64,000 nucleotides of DNA from Ridgeia piscesae (lineage: Eukaryota; Annelida; Polychaeta; Sabellida; Siboglinidae), in assembly GCA_025642075.2 (NCBI GenBank), contig JAODUO010000630.1:137501-201500 (forward strand), given 5' to 3'. The notes under the pieces were generated by a model. The model had not been told where the DNA came from. It ran no database searches and was given only the letters and a program-made list of their open reading frames with translations. The first letter of the stretch is position 1, and each line of letters begins with the position of its first letter. Shown here one piece after another: positions 11,765-24,700 of this stretch. The position numbers and the translations under genes were made by a program.

Positions 11765-12592
11765 CTTAGACCATAAGACAGACGAAGAAACAGACCAATC
11801 GAAAGACCCAAGATAAACCACAATAAATATCATTAGATAGACCATGATACAGACTAAGATAAAACCCTTAGACAGATCATGAGACAGACCATGAGACAGA
11901 CCATGAGACAGACCATCAGACAGACCATGAGACTGACCATGATACAGACCATGAGACAGACCATGAGACAGACCATGATACAGACCATGAGACAGACCAC
12001 GAGACAGACCATGAGACAGACCATGATACAGACCATGAGACAGACCATGAGACAGACCATGACATACAGACCATGATACAGCACAAGCCCTGAGACAGAC
12101 CATGATACAGACCATGAGACAGACCACGAGACAGACCATGAGACAGACCATGAGACAGACCATGAGACAGACCATGAGACAGACCATGAGACAGACCATG
12201 AGACAGACCATGATACAGACCATGAGACAGACCATGAGACAGACCATGAGACAGACCATGAGACAGACCATGATACAGACCATGAGACAGACCACGAGAC
12301 AGACCATGAGACTGACCATGATACAGACTGTGAGACAGACCATGAGGCAGACCATGATACAGACCACAATACAGACCATGAGACAAACTATGAGACAGAC
12401 CATGATAAAACCATTAGACAGACCATGATACAGATCATTAGACAGACCACAATACAGACCATTAGACAGACCATGAGGCAGACCATGATTCAGATCATTA
12501 GACAGACCATTAGAGAGACCATGAGTTAAACCATAATACAGACCATGAGATAGACCATGAGACAGACCATGAGATAGACCATGAGTCTGACC
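11765..12592. repeat. 12-bp minisatellite (ATGAGACAGACC family)
   Basis: About 800 bases of a 12-base unit, roughly 65-70 copies. The common form is ATGAGACAGACC; recurring variants are ATGATACAGACC, ACGAGACAGACC, ATGAGACTGACC and ATTAGACAGACC. Units at both ends (about 11765-11880 and 12380-12592) are much more diverged than those in the middle. One irregular insertion breaks the register at about 12061-12095. A 12-base unit keeps every frame open on both strands, producing Met-Arg-Gln-Thr and Cys-Leu-Met-Val artefact proteins. Confidence 0.95.
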
Positions 12593-15500
12593 ATACCTTA
12601 CTACATTTTACAGATGTCCATAAAAGCATACATAGCACAAGTTTTTGCGTAAATCTAAACATGGTCTGTGTTCCAGGCCAGCCCATATGACCACATGTAC
12701 CTTCCTTGGTATGTTATTAGACTTCCCGACTATTAACAACTGGTTAATTATAAATTATATTGAAAGCTCACCAACATTTTCTGATATTCATTCGTTAGGT
12801 AACACAATATTACTTCTAATAATTTCAGTAAACTCAGACATCAGATCACTGATAACGTTATATATTTCCATAACACATGCTCTTGAAAAGTAACATAAAA
12901 TTTACTGTAATGACAAAAACAAGGAACCCACATATTCGATATCGCGACTGAGATTACCTACGCCACACGCAACATGTCTGCACGTGATAGTGGCTTCAGA
13001 TTCTTGTCCGCAAAACCACACAAGCAATAACCTTGTCAATGCACCAACTACCAAGACATCTACACCTTGGCCATTGTAAAAACGACATAATGTGACGTTG
13101 TCGGACCTAAGTTATCACTTGAAGTGGGCTGCTGGACGTAGCAATTAACTTTTCTTCTGACCAGCGGTACTAGTGTTATGCTTCGTGTTTATTATGCGAA
13201 GTCTGATTGGAGAGGGGAGATAGCATCTGTGGATTACAGGTGTACAGATGTACAGATGACTGACCAGTGGGTAGCTGTGTGCTTTGGTCTAGATGGCGGA
13301 CAGATGTCGGGACCTTTTAGGGCCATAATTGTCACTGTGGTTGCCCCACATTTAAGGTTGAATTCATGGGCAGCTTAAAAGTGTAGGTTACAAGGTTTCG
13401 TTTCTAATTACAAACACGTTCTCCAGGCTGTGTAATTATGGCCAGATTGTAATGACAATGTGACTGAACAATTACCAATGTTATTTTACTTTGAATGAAA
13501 CACAGATATATCATTACACATCACATTGCAGCATATATACAAACCTGTAAATTTGTCACTTTGACGAAAGACAAAATATTTAAAAAAATAATATACCACA
13601 GACATTGGCCGACTAAAACAACAGTGGCCAAAACCCAGCATTATCGTACGTCAGAAACATTCTCTGGCGTCCAAGTTCATCTTATCCATGGCATGTCTTT
13701 CATCAGCCCTACCGGATGAATCAAGGGTACAGGGCACTTCCTATCACAGTGGACTAACAAAGTGCAATGTTGTTATCTCACCCTGTTCCTCCTGCCCAGA
13801 GCTGAATCTCAAACCTACAGCACGAAGGAACACAATCCGTGTAACCGTAGCTCGCTGTTTTTCCTTGCGCACAGAATCCAGTGGAGATTACCGTGTTATT
13901 CCTGGGGCGTACTACCACGATCAAACACCAGTTCAAAGTGGCTTGGTCTCATGGGTAGGCGGCTTCCGTAAAGGGTAACGCAGTGGTTCCAACCTACATC
14001 TGACAGTTAAATGAATTTGTGAAGGAATTAGAAGAAGAGAACAAAGGCGCACGATTGAGTAACAATCGCGTTTGACAGTTTCCTGGAACCTTCTCATAAC
14101 AGTCTGTGTCGTTTTAATGAAGAGTCGACACACGTCAAACCGCACAGCCGAGTTCGTGCGAGTTGTTTGTGAAGGAATTAGGTTAATTAACAAACAAGAC
14201 GTACAGTAGGGACTACAATGTTGTCATATTTGAATGGAGATATCACCAGTGCCAACAAAATCAACGACAGTACGTCAGACATACAATCAAACGACCTCAG
14301 CAGATATGCACTGTAATATATACCCAAAGGGCACCAACGACACACATGCAAACATATTCCCTCAACTAGAAAACATCTTATCTCGACAGCCGACGAAAAA
14401 GACACTGGCATGTTTATATAATGCTCAAGAATTCCTCGACAAGACATACAAGTCTGTTCACCTCACCCTGGAGGTATATACCTGTCAAGATTACCCCACT
14501 GACCAACACAATTATCTGCAGATAGAAGATGATATCGGACTGTATCAATAACACAAGTGCATCAATTACAACAACATTCAGTCACCTCTGACCTCAATTC
14601 AGATTGTTCGCGCTTAACAAAGCTGTTTCCTCGGGCAGTTAGACAGAATTCGGAAAATCTCCGTGACTTGCAACTTATTGCTAAATCATGCCAGACATTG
14701 CACGTGTGTTCTAGGTAGGGTTATTGCTAACAACAATCTTATTTTCTACACAAAGTTGTTTAAAATAAATACAGTCTTGATTCGGTCGGGACATTTTAAT
14801 GGGATTGTGCAAGTCGTGGTGTTCCAAGTCGCTGAATTTCACTTAGCGTCAATGGCACACTTTCCACTTCAATGTTTATTCTTTGTCATAATGTGATGTC
14901 AAATAATCGTAGCAGGTTTGGAAGTTGAGAAAAACACGTACACAAAACGACAGTTATTAGCCGGGGTGAACTGAGTGTGTCAATTATACACCATTTCATG
15001 ATAGTCACCCTTCGGTAATGCACTTTATAATTTTCAAGATTAAAATCGTAAATCTTATCTCACCCCCACGGGCGGTTATTCGAACGATTTTGTCAGTCGC
15101 CGAGACACATAGGGAAGGGTCGATAACAATGGCAGAAACGAGCCTTATGTAATTACCATAGGCGCCTCTCAGTGCTCGCAATGGCGGTAATTATAGTGTG
15201 CACAAAATACAAAGAAAGTCAGACTTCGTACGCCAGTCGGATAGTTTATCAACAAGTGCATTGTGGGTAACGAACGGCAGAAGGACGTCACTGTCTACAT
15301 AGGGAGTATCCGTGCGATTGTCGGCCTGCTATCTCGTCTCACATCCTAGTGCACTGACGTAAACACAGGGAGCATCAATGGCAGATATTGTGCTCATCGC
15401 TGACAAGTCAATCGCATTGTTTTTAGAATCTTATCACGCATCCTGGTGACAGTGTGTACAGTAGGTTGGTTAGACAGTGCAAAAACACTGCGCCTCTCTA

Positions 15501-16265
15501 CAATTGCCGCGTTATCAACATGGCTGCTCCGGTGCTGCGTCGGAGTGTACCATCGCGTAGCTAGCACCAGATGTAAAAACAATGCTTTCCAGTGGCGAAT
15601 CAAGCATGTATCTTTCCAACTCAACGCTGCCGTATCGGCACAGCACATGACAATGACAATCTACCGCTGCGTGTAAATCAACCGGACACACCATCTGCTT
15701 CGTGTCTTTGCAGCGCTTGTTTTACACATCAAACGCAGTCCGCATAGAACATCAGATGTATTCATCACGGATGGACTCATTTTCATTCGTCCGTGTCTGG
15801 CTAGCTTCCACAGTTCCCATCCAGAAAGGCACATCGAACATTCCCATTTTTCATAGGCGCCTCCCACTCTAGTGGATTCCCCTGTGACCGGGTTTAAGTG
15901 CTCCGCACAAAAAGTGGGAAGCCACTCGGAGTGAACTGTAAATCAAACGGGATACTTCGAAAAAAAAAAAATTAATCAACTTTTTTGTCAGACCAATTAA
16001 GTTGGAGGCGTAAAGTGTAAATGAAATATGTGATGTGTCAACCAATTTAAAAAGCTATTTCTTTTACTTTTTTATTACGAATGGAGGCTATAGATGAAAT
16101 AATTTCTCTTAATAATGGATAATAAAGAACAATATTCTACTGAACTCAGTTAAAATTTTGTCAGTGTAGCTTATGGTTGTTATTTCGGGTATACAGGTAA
16201 ACAGAATTAAACTGATAATGTTGATTTTCAATATTTTTATATTTATAAATGTTATTGTTGGTATT
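12593..16265. other. non-coding stretch, some CpG-richer patches
   Basis: No convincing gene. The part from about 15060 to 15900 is richer in CpG than its surroundings and holds several TAATTA-type homeodomain words; it could be regulatory, but nothing proves that. A 15-base word, TTGTGAAGGAATTAG, occurs near 14019 and again near 14167. A pure A run of about 13 lies near 15960. Confidence 0.4.
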
Positions 16266-16331
16266 ACTTGTTGTTATATAAATCTTTACTTGTTGTTATA
16301 TAAATCTTTACTTGTTGTTATATAAATCTTC
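16266..16331. repeat. 22-bp x 3 tandem repeat
   Basis: Three adjacent 22-base units (16266-16287, 16288-16309, 16310-16331) beginning ACTTGTTGTTATATAAATC. The first two are identical and the third differs only at its last base (T to C). Confidence 0.92.
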
Positions 16332-18564
16332 ACCTTATATCATTAGATTGGAAACAACACACAAATCAGAACAATTAATGATCTGCCTAGTACATTAACA
16401 TACTCAAATGCAACATATGCGGGAAGTATTAAGCTATGCCTTAAACAACACAAAAACAATACTCCTTTTGCCTCACTACTGTAGATACCACCAAGAACAC
16501 AATCTCACGGTTGAGTGAACTGGGATAACACTAATTGGGCCTGACAACGGAAGATCCCGGGTTGTAAAACTGTACTTACTACACCCCTCCCGAGTACAGA
16601 GACTGGGGCTGTGTGTCTGGGGCCACATAAGACGTGACAACTCCACCGGGTTGACACTGGTATGCAGACAGGTCAGGCAACCAGGGATAACATGACTAAT
16701 TGGTTTAACAGGTGGTGGACGACAGACAATCGGTTATCAGTGATTGATATCCGATTACGCCAGAGACGACAGTGCCGTATTGAGAAGGGACAACGTGACG
16801 AGAAAACCTCTGTTTGACTTGTGTTTGCGATGGCGTCACATCATGCCCATATATCAGACATGGAGGGGTTGGGTTATAGGGTTGTTGGCAGTGTGCCAGA
16901 TCGTGATGTCTGTCAAGCGATTCTGGAGAAACTGATACTTTGGTTGGCCTTTTCGCTGCATCGTGATTTGTCATGTTTGAGAAGATGTAAACATCAGCAG
17001 CAGCTCGCCAACAGATCAACTACACAAATATAGGCTGTCACATGACATCGGACAGCCACCTCTAGTGACTGGGGAGCTCCTTAAACTACACTTACTTTTA
17101 ATATGGAATAACATACGCTGTATTCTTAAGAGGTAAACCTCATTTCAATGTGCTGTGCTCCTTCATTGTCACGGATTTTATCACCAGGGGCAGCACAGTC
17201 TGTATGTTACAAAACAGCACCAATCGTAGAAAACTTTAAAATGAGGAACTTATTAAATATGCAATTCACCATAAATATGCAAACTTTCCCCTCCTTATAA
17301 CATAACTAATTAACAAGAAATAATTATAGTAATTATTAAACTTAAAGCAAGATTCCTTATTTCACAACTAATACATTCCGACTCGCAATAAATAGTTATA
17401 TACGTACCAGCAAAGGTCACACCTATCCTACAGTGACCTACTGTACAAGATACTAAACCAAACAGTCACCTTTAATTTGTTTTTGATACTGCTACTTCAG
17501 CCTGAAAAACACCTCCACTATCTGACCTAGTTCCCTCATTCACTTTCACCCCACCCCACAAACATGTCCTACTTCATTAGGGGGTGAAGTACCCACTCTG
17601 CCCCTGTCAAGATCAGTCCCAAAGTTGACCAGTATAACCCTATATAAAGCAACCACACTTGAGACCTAGCTTGTAATTACGTCCAGACAGTATTGTGTTC
17701 TGTAACATTACCAATGTCTTACACAATATCGAATGGTCAGTGAAGATTAATGAGATGGCCATTCACGTCCACTCTTATGATATACGGGCTGTGATTATAT
17801 GCACAGATGGCTGTATGACCATCGATTAGTCCTGCAAAACACCACCAAATTTACTGGCATAAAGATAGTGGCTGATTTATGTCAACGAAGCTACTTTATA
17901 CGAGCAAAAACCGCCGCACATTGACAGTAACGATCTATACAGGCGACTTCAAACAAGGGGACAGATAATGTTGAACCTGCACAACTGTCTGCAATAAACT
18001 AGAAGAAAAAACCTGTGAATGCAAAAGCCATCTGACTTTGTGACGATTAATTGTCTCCCGGGCTTTGGTGGAACAAAAACAGATGAGTAACGCCTTCCTG
18101 AAACTACTCATCCATGGTAGCCTTTCACTGGTTTAGTCGCATATTGCACACACCGCTTTGTCGCTGTGTGAATCCCACACAAATGGTCTTTATCGTCTCG
18201 ATTCATGGCTGCAGACACATTCAACACTTTGCTATTATTCTCCTAGAAAGGCATTTCCTGCACTTCCGACAGAGTCTGATCAACAGTCACGATGAGTTTT
18301 CACACATTTCCCGTCACGCTCCAGTGGACGCCAATGACATAAGTACATGGCATTTTTTAGTAAATAAATTATCTAATGTATGCACCTAAAAACTGCTGTA
18401 ATTCCAGCCTTTGATTATGTCGTTAATGCTAGATGAATAAAGTAGGGGTAATTATACTGACAAATTGCTACCTCGGGACATTTCCAAGATATTTATATCC
18501 CAGACCCGTGCTGTGTTAACACTCGGTGAACCCCTCGCAAAATTTAGTCAGTGGTTGAACAGCA
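16332..18564. other. non-coding stretch, no gene seen
   Basis: Short frames only. A good TATA-type word, TATATAAAG, lies at 17641-17649 on the plus strand, but no convincing open frame follows it. Confidence 0.45.
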
Positions 18565-18600
18565 GGGGAGGGGGAGAGGGAGAGGGAGAGGGAGAGGGGG
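18565..18600 (+). other. G-run cluster able to form a G-quadruplex
   Basis: Thirty-six bases made only of G and A with six G-runs of 4, 5, 3, 3, 3 and 5, mostly spaced by AGA. Four runs of at least three G with short loops is the standard quadruplex pattern, and the purine-only strand could also form a triplex. No gene lies nearby to give it a role. Confidence 0.7.
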
Positions 18601-20106
18601 AAACTGAACGCAGATATTGCCCTGAGTAAGGGAAATTGAGGTAGACCACATATACAGGAATACACTTAACAACTGGGAGCCCGACCTTTATTTATGACTA
18701 ATGTTCCTGATCACTCCAGATCAACTGTTTCATTGTGATGGAACTTACAATTAATTCAAATTGCAGTTCATTCACCTAGGACGACTCATCCTACATCGCT
18801 TCATGGCAAATTCTAGGGCAAAACGTCCGCTTTCAGAAGCATGTGATGGTATTAGCATGATATTATGTCACAGGCTCTGAGATCTAAGCTGGTATCTCTC
18901 GATCGATCGCAGCAAACATTACACGAGCCAATCAGTACAGAAAGAACGCCTTCCCCGTGATTTACTACTTGTGAGTGAGCGAGTACAAAGCTGTGAAAAT
19001 GAACACTATTGACAGGCTGCTGACTGCTGTAGGGACGCGCCAAGACAGGGGTGTGAATTACTGCAACGAACTCGCGTACGAGATCGGTTGAGATCGAACC
19101 GATAGGAGATCAGTGTCGGCACAACTTGACACAGGAACAAGGGCGCAGCTGAGGAACGGATTGCAATGTCCGCGACACGGCCATTCAGTAAGCCACCAAA
19201 TATAGCCGTGCGTGGATCAACGCGTAGGTGAATACGAACGCTTGTGAACACATGAATGGAAGGTCGTATCTCCCACACCGCGTGCCCCCGCACCGCGATT
19301 CACACACATGCATTCACGCGACCGACATACTCACAGCGATCGGTGATTCCATTCAAGTAAGCGCGACAGCTTCACGTGATCTGCCAACTGATTAAATCTG
19401 TCTCACGGAGCAGGATTGTCAAATCCGGATTGTAGTCATAGGCTTGTTATCATAAATGTACACAGCATATACTTAATTTAGTGTGTGTGAAATTCTGCAT
19501 GTGTAGTTTATGAGGTAATTAGTGGGCATACATCTGTGTGTGTGAAAACACATAGTTCATTGCACCAATTAAATGGTGCATGGGAGCCTTTTTGTAGATA
19601 TCAACTCTAGCTTGACAAACAATTTGGCACATTAGGACCAATCACAAAATCACTAAATGTACTCAATGTCTTTTAGCTTCATGCTTCCCATAGAATTTAA
19701 TTACTCTGAAATAACTTTGACAATGTTTAACAAGATTTAACAAGATTGCAAGGTAAACATTGCATGGCAGCTAGGTTCAGTTTCCATGTGCTTGAAGTTA
19801 GTACCCTTTGTCTTCTAGATCTGTTTTCTACCTGTCTTATCAAGAGTAATTTCTAAAACTGGAACCAGGATCTTCTCTACAGTATGAGAATCAGATCAAC
19901 AGGAAATATAAATGACAAAAAAAGTTATAGTCATTTGAATATTGATATTGATATCATGCCTACCCATTTGTTGCCTTATGTATCCATTCAATTGTTTACA
20001 ATTTTACTAATGCTTACCAATTTCAAAATGCCTTGCCAAAATTTTTAAGATGATGAATACATGGAATATCTCGTTCTACTAGTGTTATACATACACACAT
20101 GCGAAT
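18601..20106. other. non-coding stretch with a CpG-richer patch
   Basis: From about 18880 to 19380 the sequence is richer in CpG, with many CG-containing words. A 95-codon minus-strand frame there (19006-19293) has no recognisable motif. The rest is ordinary AT-rich sequence. A regulatory element is possible but unsupported. Confidence 0.35.
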
Positions 20107-20138
20107 GCGCACGCACACGCACACGCACACGCACACAC
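20107..20138. repeat. (CACACG)-type alternating microsatellite
   Basis: A short tract of CGCACA/CACACG words, strictly alternating purine and pyrimidine. Confidence 0.85.
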
Positions 20139-21249
20139 CAATGTTATATTCAGTGTTCATCATTATCCCAGAGCAGGGCCAAACAAGTTTTCAGGAGTGA
20201 GTTTCTACCCTAGACATTTGAACCCTTTACCTACTTGCACCAGCCACTCACACAACAGTTGGCCCAGCCACAAGAAATAATTAACCTATTCTTGAGGTAA
20301 TTACGCTGCACATTAGGGGTGATTAAGACATGTGACATTGTTCTGGTTCTTCAATCAGGGCGGCCGTACAGTTCACCCTCCAGTAAACTAACCGCCACAT
20401 GCTTTCACAAACACCAACGGGTCGTAACAACACACAAAACTGAAACGTCCACAGCATAAAAAGCAGTCACGAACACACAAGCGGGTGCCATTTAGTGGCA
20501 TCGCATGCACCAGCACCTGTCAATATAACAGTCCGGCACAAAGCTACAACAATTTTCACATTCCGACAAAACTGTCATTTATGTTCTCCGATGTCCACGC
20601 GAACAGGGCACAACTAAAATACAGGGCTAGATGCAATCGAGCCAGGTCTGGAGAGACAGACTTCACTGTACCGGCCCACCGACGAACTGGCAACAAAACA
20701 CAATGAAAAAATAGCGTACATGTTTGCAAAGGCAACAATTTGTAACCGGACGCCTGATCAGATCTACGGCAAACAAGATCACCATGAGAACAGACTGCGC
20801 CCCGCAAACATGGAACAATGAACAGATTCGCCTACAACGTTTCAACGTTTCAACGTTTACCTCCCAAGAGACTATAATAAAATGTTAGTCTCAGAATTTT
20901 TCGCCTGGCCCATCAGCTGCAGTTTTTAACATTACATTACGTGTTTCAAAAAATAAACACACACACACGCATTATTATCAGATTAAGATTGTTTACAACT
21001 TTGAAGAAAGATCAAATTGCCTTGGAGAGAGCAGAAGAACAAAGACCCTGCAAGCAATACCGTCTGAAAAACTATTTGCAAAACCAGCTAATGGAGGAGG
21101 TTCATTAAATGGAGATCTGAGTGAGAGATTTGAGCAAAAAGTAAACTTCTAAGTTCTTATAAAGCACAACATTCAATGCTTACACTTTACTCCCTGGCAG
21201 ACATCTTAAATCAAAAACCATCATGACTTTCCAGGAAGCATTCAGCCAC
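20139..21249. other. non-coding stretch, no gene seen
   Basis: Unique sequence without a gene. It contains three exact tandem copies of CAACGTTT at 20835-20858. Confidence 0.5.
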
Positions 21250-21455
21250 ACTGCAATCAATATGCAAAGACTAGTCATACACAAATATCCTCCACCACTC
21301 TCTATAGCCAGGTATTCATTCATGCAGCTGAGTAATCTGGAGCGATATAGAGTGAACAAACTTGCTCAAGGTTTGACATGACAGAAAAGATTCAAACCCA
21401 TAGCTGACAGTCTGATACTCTAACCACCATGCCACTGCACCCCGCTGTCCACAAA
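21250..21455 (-). mobile_element. tRNA-derived SINE with an invertebrate-type core
   Basis: On the minus strand, starting near 21455, the sequence has a tRNA-like head with an A-box-like TGGCATGGTGGTTAGAG and a B-box-like GGTTTGAATC, the two internal RNA polymerase III promoter elements. These are followed by CTTGAGCAAG and then CTCAGCTGCATGAATGAATA and CCTGGC. The last part resembles the CAGCTGTAAATGGGTACCTGG-type core found in SINEs of many invertebrates (recalled, not searched). The 3' end is taken as the limit of the 77-bp match to the inverted copy at 21696-21772. The head has lost bases from the ideal B box (T for C), so it is probably inactive. Confidence 0.55.
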
Positions 21456-21695
21456 ACTGAGATGTATTAATGTCACAGGCCAAAGACACATCTGTGCATG
21501 TTATAATAATAATATAATATAATAATAATATTTATGTTGTATAGCGCCACATCCATAATCGTTCGTGGCATTTCACATCATATTTCAATTTAAACGACAT
21601 AAAAAGATATATGTATACAGTAAGACAAATACTAGTGTTTTAAAATAAATGTAAAAAAATATATGTATATGTATATAAATAAATATATGAATATA
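21456..21695. other. AT-rich spacer between inverted SINE copies
   Basis: Contains an ATAATAATATAAT microsatellite at about 21507-21532 and the phrase TTGTATAGCGCCACATCCAT just after it, which resembles repeat ends common in marine invertebrate genomes (from memory). It is otherwise A/T-rich. Confidence 0.4.
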
Positions 21696-21772
21696 TGCAT
21701 GAATGAATACCTGGCTATAGAGAGTGGTGGAGGATATTTGTGTATGACTAGTCTTTGCATATTGATTGCAGT
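21696..21772 (+). repeat. perfect inverted 77-bp copy of the SINE core
   Basis: These 77 bases are the exact reverse complement of 21250-21326. Matching stops at once at both ends (21249 against 21773, and 21327 against 21695), so the copy holds only the SINE core and 3' part. With the 369-base interior it makes a 523-base fold-back structure. Confidence 0.9.
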
Positions 21773-24700
21773 ATTGTATTTACTGTTACAACTCCGACAT
21801 TACAAATCAACCATTGCCACGGATAACAAAACCCATCCAACGGCTGCCCACAATCAAACCACGCCCGACTTTGCGGGACTGCTTTTTTTCACATCTCGCG
21901 TGCCCGCATCATTGTCGAGAACACAATTACACGGTGCATTATACTTAATTACATCAGGATGCAGCAAGTAATTTGCAACCCAGAGCTCACGTTAGAAGAC
22001 CACCCCAGACCCTGAGCGCATGGTGTCAGATGGACGACAGTGAGGATATCACACAGCGGAAGACTGATAAAAAACATGCTACGTCTGTACACAGACTTGC
22101 GTATTCAAACCGGTTTCGGTCGCATGTTTTTTACTGGCAAAATGTCCGCAATAAACCTCTGCACACTCCCTTGATGGCCAATGGGGGTTGAGTTAAATGA
22201 TTGGGTGCAACGTTGCGGCCAGAAATGTTCACAACCATCACCAAATGAGACGGTCAACGGAGATAAGAATGTGTCAACTCTTAAGCGGAGATAAACACAG
22301 GACACTTGACTGCACGGCTTTATTTGACTGACTCGAGCGGCCATTGGGTGCAGTCTGGTTGACAGTCCTCAAGGCAAAACGTCATCGATCTGACAGACTA
22401 CACTAGCATTAGCGGCCGCTCGTAAACCACCATTTGCTGCTCAGTAGAACAGTGAAAGCTTTTGCAATATCAACATAACAGGGATATACAATATCACACA
22501 CACACACACATACAAATATTGACATTTGTTTGCCCCAACATTAATGATATTAATAGGATATCATTGATATTATATTTTATGGGTGAACTAGTTTTGTGTT
22601 ACCATATTAAGCATAGCAAATCTATTTAAGGTTATTTGACCAAAATAATTGTAAAAACTTACTTGTTCAAACAAGTGGGTCTAAAATAAGCCTCGCTAAC
22701 GATGTCCTTGTGGTATTAATTACTAATGTAGCTGTTTTAACAAGCAGCTGGCAAAAGGCACAACAGAAAAAGTAGACAGCTGGGTACACTCATATGTGGA
22801 TTGTTTAGAATGTGACTCATGCCTCGCAGTCAAATAAATAAGACCAACCTCACTTCTAATCCATTTCCACCTTCTGCTGATATTTCACAGCAAATAAAGG
22901 CATTTCACGCAACCGAAAGAAACCCACCAATCATCTAAGCCACTCAAGCGTGACCACTACTCAGGCATCTGATGTTTTCATTCACATCGAAATTTCTGCC
23001 GAACGAAAATCAGAAAATCATCGGCTACCATATGCAATCGCACGTTTTCATCTCGAAGAAAATCGCTGGGCCTTATAAAACAGCTGCTATCGTGCTCGTA
23101 AACTGTGGACAGGTCCGTAATGGCCCAATCAGTGACACCGTGATCTATTAGACGACCATACAGACCATGACAAATAAACACGGGTAGTGGGTGGAAGACA
23201 GTGTCTATCAATCTACCAGCGATCTCTCCGTGAATCACTCAGACAGCTACGTTAACCTCGGTAGTTGTACAACAAACAACCCTATTGTCACAGCCATGAC
23301 TTCTGACCACAAGGTAAATAAACCTGATAATTACGTGACATATTATTTGCACTTTACGTGCCAATCTCAGTCGGTGTTGGCCGGCAGAGTTGGCAGCCGA
23401 AGCAGTGAATGTGAACTACCTGGCACGCAGGCTGAGTACACTTACAGATGGGTGGCTGGCTACTACTACTACAAGATAAACACGCCTGCATGCCCGGCTG
23501 TCACATGAATGCACACATTGGTTACGTCTGCAGAAGTGCTCGATCCACCTGTCAAATTCTCCAAGCCACATCTGGCATACATAACAAATACCTACGTTTC
23601 ATCCCAACTCGGCCTTGTAAACAGCGTGGAGACAGTTAGGCCAGGATAACAAATGCAAGTTGACAAACAATAAAATAACTCGTTCGGCAGCACGTACAAT
23701 CACAATAAGTAAAATCTACATGTAACGTTAAATGTGGCCATACAAATTATCAGTCACCATCACCATCTCATTATTTTGAAGTTTGACATTAAATTTGCTA
23801 CTTGGATAGGCTTAGTTACATTACACGTTGACCTCACAAATGTCACCAACAGTAGCTGGTGAACATCACTGAATCCACTCAGGACCAATTACAGGAATAT
23901 CCAGTTAATTGTTATTTTGGCACAGGCCGTTAGTTCAGCCTGTCTCTTGGAGCTCTGTTTACACTGTAGACAACTTGGCAGTGTGGAGCAATCAGACGGA
24001 CATGAACTGACTAATCTCCTGGGCTCCCAGCACTGCTAATGGAACTTCTGCTGTAGACAGCTCCACACATGTGTACAGGACTCGCCATCTGGGGAATGGT
24101 TAATCACTCCACTAATTAAGCAAACTCTTATCTGCATGAGCTACTTGGCCGCAATACACACAGGTTAGCTGCTGTGATGACCTCAGCAATTCCTAGTTGA
24201 CCACTTAGCTGCTAAATAAGCTATTCATTTAGACAATCACCCAGCAATCACAGACAAGAGATAAAACTGCATTGGTCAGTTCTGTAAAAACAATGAATTT
24301 GTCAACTGCATAGGGGGCACCCAGTTACTCCAATGCGCCTGTTGCCGCTCAATTCTGTAGTGTGTTCTCAAATACAGTTACATTAATTAATTGCAGAAAT
24401 ATGCAGATATGAATAATTTAAACGTCTGTCGTTTTGACAGTTGCCCAAGGCCTTTTCTCACCCAAACTGCCAACATATGGAAGTCTCTGTCGATGCATGT
24501 CCCTTGTATAATTAATATGTTCACAACCATCTCTGTTTGTTAGTCAATTATGCAAGAGTTTCACGCGAGGACATTTGTTAGCGATGTTGTTTTACTTCAC
24601 TGTCTTGAAGGAATGTCCAGCGACGGTATGGAACCGGTCACTGTATGACAAATGGACAACACTTGAATCCAGCCACAACAACAACCATGTCACAGCCAGG

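Noticed and set aside
11759..12428. Long frames on both strands in the 12-bp array
   Set aside because: Three frames on one strand and one on the other are open together, as expected of a repeat with a multiple-of-three unit.
23684..23700. U6 snRNA-like start (TTCGGCAGCAC)
   Set aside because: Only an 11-base word matches; the sequence that should follow in U6 is absent.
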